Shown in pieces: positions 1 through 8,133 of a stretch of DNA of 64,000 nt (position 1 is its first letter; every line of letters starts with the position of its first letter). Position numbers and translations under genes: made by a program. The notes under the pieces were generated by a model. The model was not told where the DNA came from. It searched no databases and worked only from the letters and a program-made list of their open reading frames with translations. Where the stretch lies: positions 620,001-684,000 of the forward strand of contig JADJVX010000017.1 in the NCBI GenBank assembly GCA_016710385.1, in the 5' to 3' direction. The stretch is from Actinomycetales bacterium. Its GTDB lineage: Bacteria; Actinomycetota; Actinomycetes; Actinomycetales; Dermatophilaceae.

Positions 1-400
1 CGTCCCGGCCACGGCCCCGCTCGAGGGCGCGCAGCGTCACCCACAGCGCGACTAGCCACAGTCCGAGTGGGGTGAGCGTGATGGCGGCGTCCGGTGCAGC
101 CAGCGCGGCCCCGTGCGCGAGCATCCAGACGGCGCTGGCGAAGCCCACGGCCGCAGTGAAGTCAGCCGTGCCCGCCGCGGTAGTGCCCCATGCAAGGGCG
201 ACGAACAGCAGCACGCCGGACCATGTGGTCAAGGCGGCCACGAACCCGGCACGAAGCCCGGGCAGCAGGTCGTCCACGCGGCCCAGGAATTCACGCCACA
301 CCTGGCTCCGGCTTGGCCTCCGGCTAGTTGCAGAGTCGGCAGCCGAGTGCTGGTCGGTGTCGAGGCGCAATCCGGTGCGCCGCCGCTGAAGGCTCTTCAT
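1..400 (-). CDS. DUF6350-type multi-pass membrane protein, N-terminal part (runs off left edge)
   Basis: Reading the minus strand from an ATG at 400 gives 133 open codons that continue past base 1. The protein begins with about 45 polar, basic residues (ending around VWREFLGRVDDLLPGLRAG) and then has hydrophobic stretches near residues 50-70, 75-95 and 100-125, so it is an integral membrane protein. The segment AHGAALAAPDAAITLTPLGL and the place directly after sucCD fit the DUF6350 family, which in many actinobacteria lies between sucD and purN. The family has no known function. A hairpin separates it from sucD, so it probably has its own promoter. The family call is from memory of the domain and its context. 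Confidence 0.75.
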   Translation of the reverse strand, partial: MKSLQRRRTGLRLDTDQHSAADSATSRRPSRSQVWREFLGRVDDLLPGLRAGFVAALTTWSGVLLFVALAWGTTAAGTADFTAAVGFASAVWMLAHGAALAAPDAAITLTPLGLWLVALWVTLRALERGRGRD

Positions 401-438
401 GACCCATCCATCGTCGCCGTGCGGGCCGGGAAAAGCCC

Positions 439-471
439 GAGGGCGCGCCGGGGGATGCCCGACGCGCCCTC
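439..471 (-). terminator. Intrinsic-type terminator after sucD
   Basis: A perfect 9-bp inverted repeat (GAGGGCGCG at 439-447, CGCGCCCTC at 463-471) lies 26 bases after the sucD stop. On the minus strand it is followed, a few bases on, by CTTTTC. This should end sucCD transcription before the DUF6350 gene. Confidence 0.7.
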
Positions 472-496
472 TTGGTCCGACTGTGTCGGAAGGCGG

Positions 497-1390
497 CTAC
501 TTGCCGAGGTTCTGCATGATCTCCCGCATGAGCGCGGCAGTCTCGGACGGGGTCTTGCCGACCTTGACGCCGGCGGCCTCAAGGGCCTCCTTCTTGGCCT
601 GAGCGGTGCCGGACGAGCCGGACACGATCGCGCCAGCGTGACCCATCGTCTTGCCTTCGGGGGCCGTGAAGCCCGCAACGTAGCCGACGACCGGCTTGGT
701 GACGTGCTCGGCGATGTATGCCGCTGCGCGCTCCTCAGCGTCGCCGCCGATCTCACCGATCATGACAATCGCGTCGGTGTCGGGGTCCTCCTCGAACGCC
801 TTAAGGCAGTCGATGTGGGTCGTGCCGATGATCGGGTCGCCGCCGATGCCGACACCGGTGGAGAAACCGAAGTCACGCAGCTCGAACATCATCTGGTAGG
901 TCAGCGTGCCCGACTTGGAGACCAGGCCGATCCGGCCGGGGCCGGAGATGTCCGCGGGGATGATGCCGGCGTTGGAAAGTCCGGGGCTGATGAGGCCGGG
1001 GCAGTTGGGGCCGATGAGCCGGGTGCTGCCCTTGTCCTTGGCGTAGTTGTAGAACTCCGCCGTGTCCTTGACCGCGACGCCTTCGGTGATGACGACACCG
1101 AGCGGAATGCCGGCGTCGACGGCCTCGATGACGGCCGACTTCGTGAAGGCGGCCGGGACGAAGATCACCGTGACATTGGCGCCCGTGGCCGCCATCGCGT
1201 CAGCGACGGAGCCGAAGACCGGCACCTGCTGCCCGCCGGGGAAGTCCACCGTCGTGCCAGCCTTCTTCGGGTTGACCCCACCGACGATGTTCGTGCCGGA
1301 GGCGAGCATGCGGGTCGTGTGCTTCATGCCTTCGGAGCCGGTCATGCCCTGGACGATGACCTTGCTGTCCGCGTTGAGAAAGATTGCCAT
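497..1390 (-). CDS. sucD: Succinyl-CoA synthetase alpha subunit
   Basis: This is the 297-residue alpha subunit of succinyl-CoA synthetase, the TCA-cycle enzyme that converts succinyl-CoA to succinate with formation of a nucleoside triphosphate. The N-terminal Rossmann domain binds CoA (GMTGSEGMKHT near residue 15), and GPNCPGLI near residue 128 is the usual second CoA-contact region. The phosphorylated histidine is in TMGHAGAIVSG, at about residue 251. Length matches the family. It lies 34 bases downstream of sucC and is surely co-transcribed with it. The ATG at 1390 is the only sensible start. Confidence 0.97.
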   Translation of the reverse strand: MAIFLNADSKVIVQGMTGSEGMKHTTRMLASGTNIVGGVNPKKAGTTVDFPGGQQVPVFGSVADAMAATGANVTVIFVPAAFTKSAVIEAVDAGIPLGVVITEGVAVKDTAEFYNYAKDKGSTRLIGPNCPGLISPGLSNAGIIPADISGPGRIGLVSKSGTLTYQMMFELRDFGFSTGVGIGGDPIIGTTHIDCLKAFEEDPDTDAIVMIGEIGGDAEERAAAYIAEHVTKPVVGYVAGFTAPEGKTMGHAGAIVSGSSGTAQAKKEALEAAGVKVGKTPSETAALMREIMQNLGK

Positions 1391-1424
1391 TGTCTGCTCT
1401 AGTCCTTAGTCCTCGTCGGGGCGG

Positions 1425-2624
1425 TCAGTGCTGGGCGGCGAGCTCGGCGACGCGGCGAGCCGCACCATCCATGGTGTCCACGCGCTCGAGGAGCGGCAGC
1501 TTGGCGCCATCGAGGATCTCGCGACCCTTCTCGGCGTTGTTGCCGTCGAGGCGCACGACGAGCGGCTTGGGCGACTTGCCGTGGCTGGCCAGGATGTCGT
1601 AGGCCTTGACGATGCCGTCGGCGACCGCGTCACAGGCGGTGATGCCACCGAAGACGTTGACGAACACGGCCTTGACCTGGGCGTCCTCGAAGATGATGTC
1701 CAGACCGTTGGCCATCACCTCGGCGTTGGCGCCACCACCGATGTCCAGGAAGTTGGCCGGCTTGGGGTGGGTGCCGTCGGCCATCGTGAACTCTTCACCG
1801 GCATACGCGACGACGTCGAGGGTCGACATGACCAGACCTGCGCCGTTGCCGATGATCCCGACGCAGCCGTCGAGCTTGACGTAGTTGAGGTGACGCTCGA
1901 TCGCGAGGACCTCAAGCGGGTCGGTCTTGGAGTGGTCGACGTAGACCTCGTGCTCGGGGTGACGGAACGACGAGTTCTCGTCGATGGAGACCTTCCCGTC
2001 GAGCGCGACAATCTGCCCATCCTCGGTCTTGACGAGGGGGTTGACCTCGACGAGCGTGGCGTCTTCGGCCTTGTAGACGTCCCACAGCTTGCGGATGACG
2101 TTGGCCAGCGCCGGCTTGTCGGCGTCGTCAAAGCCGGCAGCGTCGACGATCTCCTGGGCCTTGGCCTCGTCGATGCCGACGTTGGGGTCGACAGCAACCT
2201 TGGCCAGCGCCTCGGGACGCTCGACGGCGAGGGTCTCGATGTCCATGCCGCCTTCCTTGCTGCACATCGCGAGGTAGGCGCGGTTGGCGCGGTCGAGCAG
2301 GAACGACACGTAGTACTCCTCCGCGATCTTGGCTCCCTGGGCGATCATGACCGTCTTGACGGTGTGGCCCTTGATGTCCATCCCGAGGATGGCCTCGGCC
2401 GCCTCGGCGGCAGCCTCGGGGCTCTTGACGACCTTGACGCCACCGGCCTTGCCGCGGCCGCCGGTCTTGACCTGGGCCTTGACCACGACGACGCCACCAC
2501 TCTTGGCACCGACGCGCTCGGCCGCGGCCTGCGCCTCCTGTGGTGTGCGGGCGATCTCACCGGCCAGCACGGGGACCCCGTGCGCCTCGAAGATGTCGCG
2601 TGCTTGGTACTCGTACAGATCCAC
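1425..2624 (-). CDS. sucC: Succinyl-CoA synthetase beta subunit
   Basis: This 399-residue ATP-grasp protein is the beta subunit that pairs with SucD. It starts with MDLYEYQARDIFEAHGVPV, the typical SucC N-terminus, read from a GTG at 2624. The ATP-grasp core (VVVKAQVKTGGRGKAGGVK), the metal-binding EVNPLV and the C-terminal CoA-ligase half (GNGAGLVMSTLDVV, FVNVFGGITACD) are all present. It heads a two-gene operon with sucD. A 195-base region in front carries a palindromic CRP-like site at 2775-2790, so carbon-status control of this operon is plausible, though this is inference. Confidence 0.97.
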   Translation of the reverse strand: MDLYEYQARDIFEAHGVPVLAGEIARTPQEAQAAAERVGAKSGGVVVVKAQVKTGGRGKAGGVKVVKSPEAAAEAAEAILGMDIKGHTVKTVMIAQGAKIAEEYYVSFLLDRANRAYLAMCSKEGGMDIETLAVERPEALAKVAVDPNVGIDEAKAQEIVDAAGFDDADKPALANVIRKLWDVYKAEDATLVEVNPLVKTEDGQIVALDGKVSIDENSSFRHPEHEVYVDHSKTDPLEVLAIERHLNYVKLDGCVGIIGNGAGLVMSTLDVVAYAGEEFTMADGTHPKPANFLDIGGGANAEVMANGLDIIFEDAQVKAVFVNVFGGITACDAVADGIVKAYDILASHGKSPKPLVVRLDGNNAEKGREILDGAKLPLLERVDTMDGAARRVAELAAQH

Positions 2625-2774
2625 GGGCGTCCGTCCTCGTCGTCGAAGGGGCCTGACCTTCCGGGCACAGCGTGTTCACTAGCGACCCGGGGGGCTCATT
2701 TGGACTGTAGTGCACCGGTGGAAAGGCCAACATGCGCGCTCCCCCCGCCATGAGGAACATCACCCACGCAGGCT

Positions 2775-2790
2775 CGTGACGCGTGTCACG
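2775..2790. promoter_or_regulatory. CRP/GlxR-like palindrome upstream of sucC
   Basis: CGTGACGCGTGTCACG is a perfect palindrome in the gap between the DUF3048 gene and sucC, about 150 bases before the sucC start. It resembles the actinobacterial CRP/GlxR consensus TGTGA-N6-TCACA (GTGAC-N4-GTCAC core). A second copy of this architecture lies at 4657-4672. Confidence 0.45.
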
Positions 2791-2819
2791 CCGCCCTCGT
2801 CGACTCGGACCGGGCCGAC

Positions 2820-3881
2820 TCAGCCGACCGAGACCTCCTGACCCGACGGCACGAGCAGCACCCACACCGGTCCCTGCGGCAGGGGCAACGCGGCGCCGCT
2901 GCCGTCGACGAATGCGGTCGGCGCGGTGGGGTTCGGCCGGGTCCAGGTTCCGCTGAAGACCAGTCCGTCGCGCAGCACTCGCACCGGCCCGGACCCCACG
3001 ACCTCGAGGACCGGGGTCGGTTGCCCGTTGACGTCGACATTGTTCGACGGTGTGCTGCGCACCGTCTGCACGACGACCGAGGCCGCGCCGACCTGCACCC
3101 CGTCCGACACCTCGGGGCGGCCGTCGGTCGACACGAGATATCGGCGCGCAGTCGCGTCCCAGCGCAGCTCGATCCGAGCGGCCGGGTATGCCGTGCGCAC
3201 GCCTCCCGCGGGCACCCCGCCCACCGGCGCGGGCCCGAAGCGGAAGCCGACGTCACCGGCATACGTGCTGCCTCCGGCCCGCGCCAGGAGGGCGCTCGGG
3301 GAGGCCAGCAGGTTGTAGGGAGCCGACCGGCCGGCCACCCGCTGATAGCCCGCACCGGACAGGTCATAAGACACGTGCCGCGCGGTCCCTTGCCGGATGA
3401 TCCCCAGCGTGTATGCCGACGCTCCGGAGTAGCCGAACGCGACCGGCCCGTAATTGGCCAGCAACACCGCGTCGGTCTCGCGGGCGCTGCGTACCGGTCC
3501 CACGTGGGCGGGCAGCTGGCTGGCATAAATCGCCAGCAATCGAGTCAAGCCGCCCTCGACGAGTTCGACGTAGACGACGTCGGCCGCCGTCAGCCCGACC
3601 CGAGGACGGGCCCCCGACGTGTTGTCGATCTTGACGGCCAGCACCGGTCCCGAGAGCGTGCCGGTCGAGTATGCCGGGCCGGACGACGACGGCGCCGTCG
3701 CGCCCGACGTCGCGACCGAGGGTGCCGGGGTCGACACGGACGGTGCGAGCGATGGCCCCGAAGTGGCCACCGTCGGGTTCTGCGGGTCCGACCCAGGAGA
3801 ACAGGCCGCCGCGCTCAGGAGCAGGAGGCCAGTCAGCGCCGCTGGCCACGAGGCGCGGGTGCGGGTCGGACGGGACGGCAT
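2820..3881 (-). CDS. DUF3048-domain lipoprotein (YerB-like)
   Basis: The product is a 353-residue exported lipoprotein. The N-terminus has twin basic patches, a hydrophobic stretch and a lipobox LSAAAC with Cys27, followed by a Ser/Thr/Pro/Ala-rich linker to about residue 75. The rest matches the DUF3048 fold, with VLAVKIDNTSGARPRVGL, DVVYVELVEGGLTRLLAIY and VGPVRSARETDAVLLANYG. The family has no assigned reaction; it is anchored outside the membrane. The start codon ATG sits inside a copy of the dispersed GGTATGCCGT word (MPSRP from GGT-ATG-CCG-TCC). A gap of about 300 bases separates it from the upstream mutase subunit gene. Confidence 0.85.
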   Translation of the reverse strand: MPSRPTRTRASWPAALTGLLLLSAAACSPGSDPQNPTVATSGPSLAPSVSTPAPSVATSGATAPSSSGPAYSTGTLSGPVLAVKIDNTSGARPRVGLTAADVVYVELVEGGLTRLLAIYASQLPAHVGPVRSARETDAVLLANYGPVAFGYSGASAYTLGIIRQGTARHVSYDLSGAGYQRVAGRSAPYNLLASPSALLARAGGSTYAGDVGFRFGPAPVGGVPAGGVRTAYPAARIELRWDATARRYLVSTDGRPEVSDGVQVGAASVVVQTVRSTPSNNVDVNGQPTPVLEVVGSGPVRVLRDGLVFSGTWTRPNPTAPTAFVDGSGAALPLPQGPVWVLLVPSGQEVSVG

Positions 3882-4190
3882 ACCGAGAGCCTAAGGCGAG
3901 TGCTGAAGGAGTGGATTTTGGTTGTGGGGCCTGGGCCGAAACCCAGGCCCCACAACCGATGTCGTGTCCAGTGCGTCAAAGACGAGCACTCCAAGGAGCG
4001 CGAGAGCCAACTCGGGATGCGGGAGTTCCGGGGCTCATCCAGCTATTCACGACAGTGACGATGCTGCACCCTGGGGGGATGAGGTACCGCGACGTCTGAT
4101 ACTCATCATGAGGGACATCAGGCTCGGATGCAGCGCCCGGAGCGCTTTCCTTACCAACATTTTAAGGTCGCTGCGGTTGCCGGTCTGCTG
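3882..4190. other. 309-base intergenic region with two inverted repeats
   Basis: No supported gene lies here. The region holds the strong hairpin at 3920-3957 (listed separately) and a weaker nested inverted repeat at 4096-4121 (CTGAT and CTCAT arms facing ATGAG and ATCAG). Around 4150-4170 it is locally A/T-richer than its surroundings. It must contain the promoter of the DUF3048 gene and the end of the mutase-subunit transcript. Confidence 0.5.
3920..3957 (-). terminator. 16-bp perfect-stem hairpin between the mutase subunit and DUF3048 genes
   Basis: GGTTGTGGGGCCTGGG (3920-3935) and its exact complement (3942-3957) flank a six-base loop CCGAAA. There is no U-run on either side, as is common for actinobacterial terminators. 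It ends 39 bases before the DUF3048 start, so it could also act in the leader of that gene. Confidence 0.6.
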
Positions 4191-4592
4191 CTAATGCGCG
4201 GAGACGTGCTCGCGCACCCAGCCGACGATCTGCTGGGTCGTGGCACCGGGGGTGAACACGGTCGCGACTCCCATGGCCTGCAGCGCGGGGATGTCGGCGT
4301 CCGGGATGATCCCGCCCCCGAACACCACGATGTCGCCGGCGTCGCGAGCCTTGAGCAACTCGACGACCTTGGCGAACAAGGTCATGTGCGCACCGGAGAG
4401 CACGGACAGTCCCACGGCGTCGGCGTCCTCCTGGATGGCGGCCTCGACGATCTGTTCCGGCGTCTGGTGCAGGCCGGTGTAGACGACCTCCATGCCGGCA
4501 TCGCGCAGCGCCCGGGCAACCACCTTGGCCCCCCGGTCGTGACCGTCCAGGCCGGGCTTGGCAACGACGATCCGCAGCGGCGACTCACTCAT
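4191..4592 (-). CDS. B12-binding small subunit of an acyl-CoA mutase
   Basis: This 133-residue protein is a stand-alone cobalamin-binding domain like the C-terminal part of methylmalonyl-CoA mutase. The cobalt-ligating motif DxHxxG is seen as D16-G-H18-D-R-G21 in KPGLDGHDRGAKVVARALR, and the downstream SVLSGAH and VFGGGIIPDADI segments are the usual cofactor-cradling loops. In split mutases (ICM/HCM type) this small subunit pairs with a separately encoded catalytic subunit, which is not in this window. Which acyl-CoA it rearranges cannot be told from this subunit alone. Confidence 0.92.
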   Translation of the reverse strand: MSESPLRIVVAKPGLDGHDRGAKVVARALRDAGMEVVYTGLHQTPEQIVEAAIQEDADAVGLSVLSGAHMTLFAKVVELLKARDAGDIVVFGGGIIPDADIPALQAMGVATVFTPGATTQQIVGWVREHVSAH

Positions 4593-4656
4593 GGGCGCAC
4601 TCTAGCGAAGCAGTGTGACGCCGGACAGGGCGAGGAGTCCCAGTGCCCCGAATGGC

Positions 4657-4672
4657 TGTGACGCTCGTCACG
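4657..4672. promoter_or_regulatory. CRP/GlxR-like palindrome upstream of the M23 peptidase gene
   Basis: TGTGACGCTCGTCACG lies about 95 bases before the peptidase start and about 65 bases upstream of the mutase-subunit start, between two divergent genes. It shares the GTGAC-N4-GTCAC architecture of the site at 2775-2790. Resuscitation and cell-wall peptidase genes are known CRP/GlxR targets in some actinobacteria; the link here is inference. Confidence 0.45.
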
Positions 4673-4764
4673 TCCATACCGCGATCTGAGATGAATGTTT
4701 GGAGATAACGAAAGGGTCACGCTAGCCTCGGCGAGGTTTGTTCCACCGGCGGGAGAGAGTTCCA

Positions 4765-5628
4765 GTGTCTGACACGCGATACCGAGGGCGGCACCGCACT
4801 CGGCGAAAGTCGTCACTGACCCCGCACATCGTGGGCACCGGGCTGGTCCTGCCGACGACGGCGACCCTGGCCATCGTGTCCATGGGCGGCAACAGCCCCT
4901 CGGTCGCCCTCGCCGGCAACGGCGCCGACCTGTCGATGCAGGCGCAGGTCACGGCCAACGCCGCCGACGACGCCGAGCTGGCCGCCCTCAAGGACCAAGA
5001 CGCCCCCACGCTGGCGCGTGGCGTCGACGACCGGGTGGCTCGCGACAGCGAGCGGGCCCGCCTGGACGTCGTGGCGAGCGAAAACGAGAAGCGGGCCGCG
5101 CAAGAGGCCGCCCTAGCCGCGGGTGACCAGGTCATCGAGGTCACTGCCGGCACCAAGTCCACTACCGCTGCGGGAGCCTCGACCTCCACCGCCTCGCCTG
5201 CCGCCGACCTGCCCGCTCCGACCGTGGGGTCCAAGGCCTGGGTCAAGCCGCTGAACTCCAGCTACGTGCTGACCTCCGGCTACGCCTGGCGTTGGGGGCG
5301 GATGCACCCCGCGCAAGACTTCGCCATCCCGGTGGGCACCCCGGTCAAGGCGATGTCCAGTGGCGTGGTCATCCTCGCCGGCTGGTCTGGTGGCTACGGC
5401 TACAAGGTGGAGATCAAGTACTGGGACGGCACGGTCTCCTGGTATGCCCACAACAGCTCGGTCAAGGTCAAGGTGGGCCAGACGGTCAGCCCCGGCCAGG
5501 TCGTGTCACTGTCTGGCAATACCGGTCATTCGACAGGACCGCACCTGCATCTGGAGATCCACCCGGGCGGCGGCGACGGCACGGTGTCCCCGCTGTCGTG
5601 GCTGCGCCAAAAGGGTATGCCGATGTGA
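4765..5628 (+). CDS. Secreted M23 (LytM-like) peptidoglycan peptidase
   Basis: The protein is a predicted cell-wall endopeptidase of about 287 residues. A basic N-terminus and a hydrophobic segment (GTGLVLPTTATLAIVSMGG) act as signal or anchor; an Ala/Asp/Glu-rich, probably helical spacer follows, then the M23 domain in the last 125 residues. Zinc ligands are visible as HPAQD (H-x3-D) and HLHLEIH (H-x-H), together with YVLTSGYAWRWGRMH and GNTGHSTGPHLHLE. I prefer the GTG at 4765 (VSDTRYRGRH), which has GGGAGAGA eight bases upstream, over a TTG at 4738. A hairpin at the stop codon separates it from convergent pcrA. Confidence 0.9.
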   Translation: MSDTRYRGRHRTRRKSSLTPHIVGTGLVLPTTATLAIVSMGGNSPSVALAGNGADLSMQAQVTANAADDAELAALKDQDAPTLARGVDDRVARDSERARLDVVASENEKRAAQEAALAAGDQVIEVTAGTKSTTAAGASTSTASPAADLPAPTVGSKAWVKPLNSSYVLTSGYAWRWGRMHPAQDFAIPVGTPVKAMSSGVVILAGWSGGYGYKVEIKYWDGTVSWYAHNSSVKVKVGQTVSPGQVVSLSGNTGHSTGPHLHLEIHPGGGDGTVSPLSWLRQKGMPM

Positions 5629-5653
5629 GGTCGCCGCTGTCGGCGCACCTCAC
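5625..5653. terminator. Convergent terminator between the M23 peptidase and pcrA
   Basis: GTGAGGTCGCCG at 5625-5636 pairs with CGGCG-ACCTCAC at 5641-5653 (one bulged base), overlapping the peptidase stop. It is placed to stop transcription from both sides. Confidence 0.6.
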
Positions 5654-5666
5654 CACCACATCTGGA

Positions 5667-8090
5667 TCACAACTTCTCGACCGGCGCGTAGCGCAGCAGC
5701 AGTCGCTTGACCCCGACGCTGGCCCCGAAGTCGACATGGGCCAGCGCCCGTTCCCCCTCGCCTTCCACGCGCACGACCGTGCCCAACCCGAACGAGTCGT
5801 GGGACACCCGGTCTCCCGCCGCCAGCGCGATCGCCGGTCGGTTGCCGGCGGACCGCACTCCGGGACGCCCGAAGGATGCGATCGCCGGTGTCGTGACCGA
5901 TCGGCCGAAACGCGCCCCATCGGACGACGCGGCATCGCGCTCCCACACGACCAGGTCGGTGGGGATCTCGTCGAGGAACCGTGACCCCGGGAAGAACTGC
6001 GGCGCTCCCCAGGCCGAACGCATCGCGGCCCGGGACAGGTGCAGCCGTTCGCGGGCCCGCGTGATGCCGACATAGGCCAGCCGGCGCTCCTCCTCCAACT
6101 CCTTGGGGTCGCCCAGCGAGCGCAGGTGCGGGAAGGTGCCGTCCTCGAGCCCGGTGAGGAAGACGACCGGGAACTCCAGTCCCTTGGCCGTGTGCAGTGT
6201 CATCAGCGTGACGACACCCGCATCCGGCAGCGGCTCACCGTCCGGGCCAATGGGGGCGTCGGGGATCTCGTCGGCGTCGGCGACGAGGGAAACCCGCTCG
6301 AGGAAGTCCTCCAGGCCCCCCGACGTGGCCCCCCCTCCGTCCTCGGCGCGAGCCTCGTCGAACTCCTGGGCGACTGCGACGAGCTCGGCGAGATTTTCCA
6401 CCCGGGTCTCGTCCTGTGGATCGGGGCTCTGGCGCAGTTCGCGCAGGTAGCCGCTCTGCTCGAGAACGGCGGCCAGGAGCCCGGCCACTCCCGACCCACC
6501 CTCGAACACGGTGCGCAGGTCTTCCAACATCCTGGTGAATGCCTCGATCGCGGCCACCGAGCGGGTCGCGATGCCCGGAGCGTCGGCGGCGCGGCCCAGG
6601 GCTGCGACGAAGGGAATGCGCTCGCGTTCGGCGAGCTGGGCCACGCAGGCTTCGGCCCGCTCGCCGATCCCCCGACGCGGCACATTGAGGATGCGCCGCA
6701 GGTTGACCGTGTCGGTCGGGTTGGAGATCACCCGTAGGTAGGCCAGCGCGTCCTTGACCTCTTTGCGCTCGTAGAAGCGCGTGCCGCCGACGACCTTGTA
6801 GGGAATCCCGACCCGGACGAAGACCTCTTCCACCGCCCGGCTCTGGGCATTGGTGCGATAGAACACCGCGACGTCCTTGGGTTTGACGCCGTGCGCATCG
6901 GAGAGCTCGTCGATCCGCCGCGCGATGAACGACGCCTCGTCGTGCTCGTTGTCGGCGACATAACCACGAATGCGGTCGCCCTGGCCGGAGTCGGTCCACA
7001 GGTTCTTGGGCCGACGATCGGGGTTGCGGGCGATCACCGCATTGGCGGCCTGCAGGATGGTCTGCGTGGAACGGTAGTTCTGCTCGAGCAGGATGGTCCG
7101 GGCATCGGGGTAGTCCTGCTCGAACTCCACGATGTTGCGGATCGAAGCCCCCCGGAACGCGTAGATCGACTGGTCGGCATCACCGACGACGACCAACTCA
7201 GCCGGCGGGACGGCATACGGATCGGGTTGTGCCACACCACTTTTCGTGCCCGCTCCGGCCCCGCCGCCGACGATCTCGCGGACCAGGTGATACTGCGCAG
7301 GGTTGGTGTCCTGGTATTCGTCGACGAGCACGTGCCGGAACCGCCGCCGGTAGTGCTCAGCGACGTCGGGGAAGGCCTGCAGCAGGTTGACCGTCGTCAT
7401 GATGAGGTCGTCGAAATCGAGGGCGTTGGCCTGGCGCAGTCGGCGCTGGTATGCCGCATAGGCCTGCGCGATCATCCGCTCGTGGTGGCTGCCGGCCTCG
7501 GCCACCTGGCGCGCATAGGTCTCCTCGTCGATCAGCTCGTTCTTGAGGTTGGAGACCGCGTTGGAGAAGGACCGTGGCTGATAGCGCTTGGGATCGAGGT
7601 TGAGGTCGCGCACGACCATGGTCATGAGCCGCTGGCTGTCGGCGGCGTCATAGATCGAGAAGGACGATTTGAGCCCGAGCTTGGCCGACTCGCGGCGCAA
7701 GATCCGCACACATGCCGAGTGGAAGGTCATCACCCACATCGACCGCGCGCGGCCCCCGACGAGCGACGCGACCCGCTCGCGCATCTCGGCGGCGGCCTTG
7801 TTGGTGAACGTGATCGCCAGGACCTGCCCCGGTTGCACGCCGCGTGCGGCCAGCAGATAGGCGATCCGCTGGGTGAGCACGCGGGTCTTGCCCGACCCGG
7901 CCCCGGCGATGATGAGCAGCGGGGAGCCTTCGTGCAGCACGGCGGCGCGCTGCTGCGGGTTGAGCCCCTGCAGGAAGGTATCGGGATCGACCTGCGGACG
8001 CTGGTCCGCAGGCACAGGCACTGATCCCGCGCCCCAGGCCGGGGGCGCGTCGAAACCGGGGATCCCGAGGTCATCGAAGAGGGTGCTCAT
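5667..8090 (-). CDS. pcrA: ATP-dependent DNA helicase PcrA/UvrD
   Basis: This 807-residue superfamily 1A helicase unwinds DNA 3'-5' in nucleotide-excision and recombination-linked repair. The motifs appear in order: Q-motif LNPQQRAAVLH, Walker A IIAGAGSGKTRVL, motif Ia TFTNKAAAEMRERV, Walker B LVDEYQDTNPAQYHL, motif III VVGDADQSIYAFRGA, motif IV LEQNYRST, motif V TLMTLHTAKGLEFPVVFLTG and motif VI AYVGITRARERLHLS. The C-terminal 90 residues after FLDEIP form a Tudor-like tail (GDRVSHDSFGLGTVV) as in actinobacterial UvrD1, where it contacts partners such as RNA polymerase or Ku. It is divergent from the oxidoreductase gene with a 43-base gap. Confidence 0.97.
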   Translation of the reverse strand: MSTLFDDLGIPGFDAPPAWGAGSVPVPADQRPQVDPDTFLQGLNPQQRAAVLHEGSPLLIIAGAGSGKTRVLTQRIAYLLAARGVQPGQVLAITFTNKAAAEMRERVASLVGGRARSMWVMTFHSACVRILRRESAKLGLKSSFSIYDAADSQRLMTMVVRDLNLDPKRYQPRSFSNAVSNLKNELIDEETYARQVAEAGSHHERMIAQAYAAYQRRLRQANALDFDDLIMTTVNLLQAFPDVAEHYRRRFRHVLVDEYQDTNPAQYHLVREIVGGGAGAGTKSGVAQPDPYAVPPAELVVVGDADQSIYAFRGASIRNIVEFEQDYPDARTILLEQNYRSTQTILQAANAVIARNPDRRPKNLWTDSGQGDRIRGYVADNEHDEASFIARRIDELSDAHGVKPKDVAVFYRTNAQSRAVEEVFVRVGIPYKVVGGTRFYERKEVKDALAYLRVISNPTDTVNLRRILNVPRRGIGERAEACVAQLAERERIPFVAALGRAADAPGIATRSVAAIEAFTRMLEDLRTVFEGGSGVAGLLAAVLEQSGYLRELRQSPDPQDETRVENLAELVAVAQEFDEARAEDGGGATSGGLEDFLERVSLVADADEIPDAPIGPDGEPLPDAGVVTLMTLHTAKGLEFPVVFLTGLEDGTFPHLRSLGDPKELEEERRLAYVGITRARERLHLSRAAMRSAWGAPQFFPGSRFLDEIPTDLVVWERDAASSDGARFGRSVTTPAIASFGRPGVRSAGNRPAIALAAGDRVSHDSFGLGTVVRVEGEGERALAHVDFGASVGVKRLLLRYAPVEKL

Positions 8091-8133
8091 AACGGGTCAA
8101 CCCTACGTGCCGGCACCGACGTAGGCTGACGCC

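Noticed and set aside
1428..2753. Long plus-strand open frames opposite sucC and many other genes
   Set aside because: In such GC-rich DNA the complement of a real gene is often open. These frames have no ribosome site or recognisable domain, and sucC on the other strand is certain.
3958..4190. A tRNA or small protein in the gap before the DUF3048 gene
   Set aside because: No cloverleaf with a T-loop consensus was found, and the short open frames lack ribosome sites and typical codon use.
4593..4764. c-di-AMP riboswitch upstream of the M23 peptidase gene
   Set aside because: Such riboswitches often precede cell-wall peptidase genes in actinobacteria, but I could not find the conserved core here, and only about 170 bases are available.
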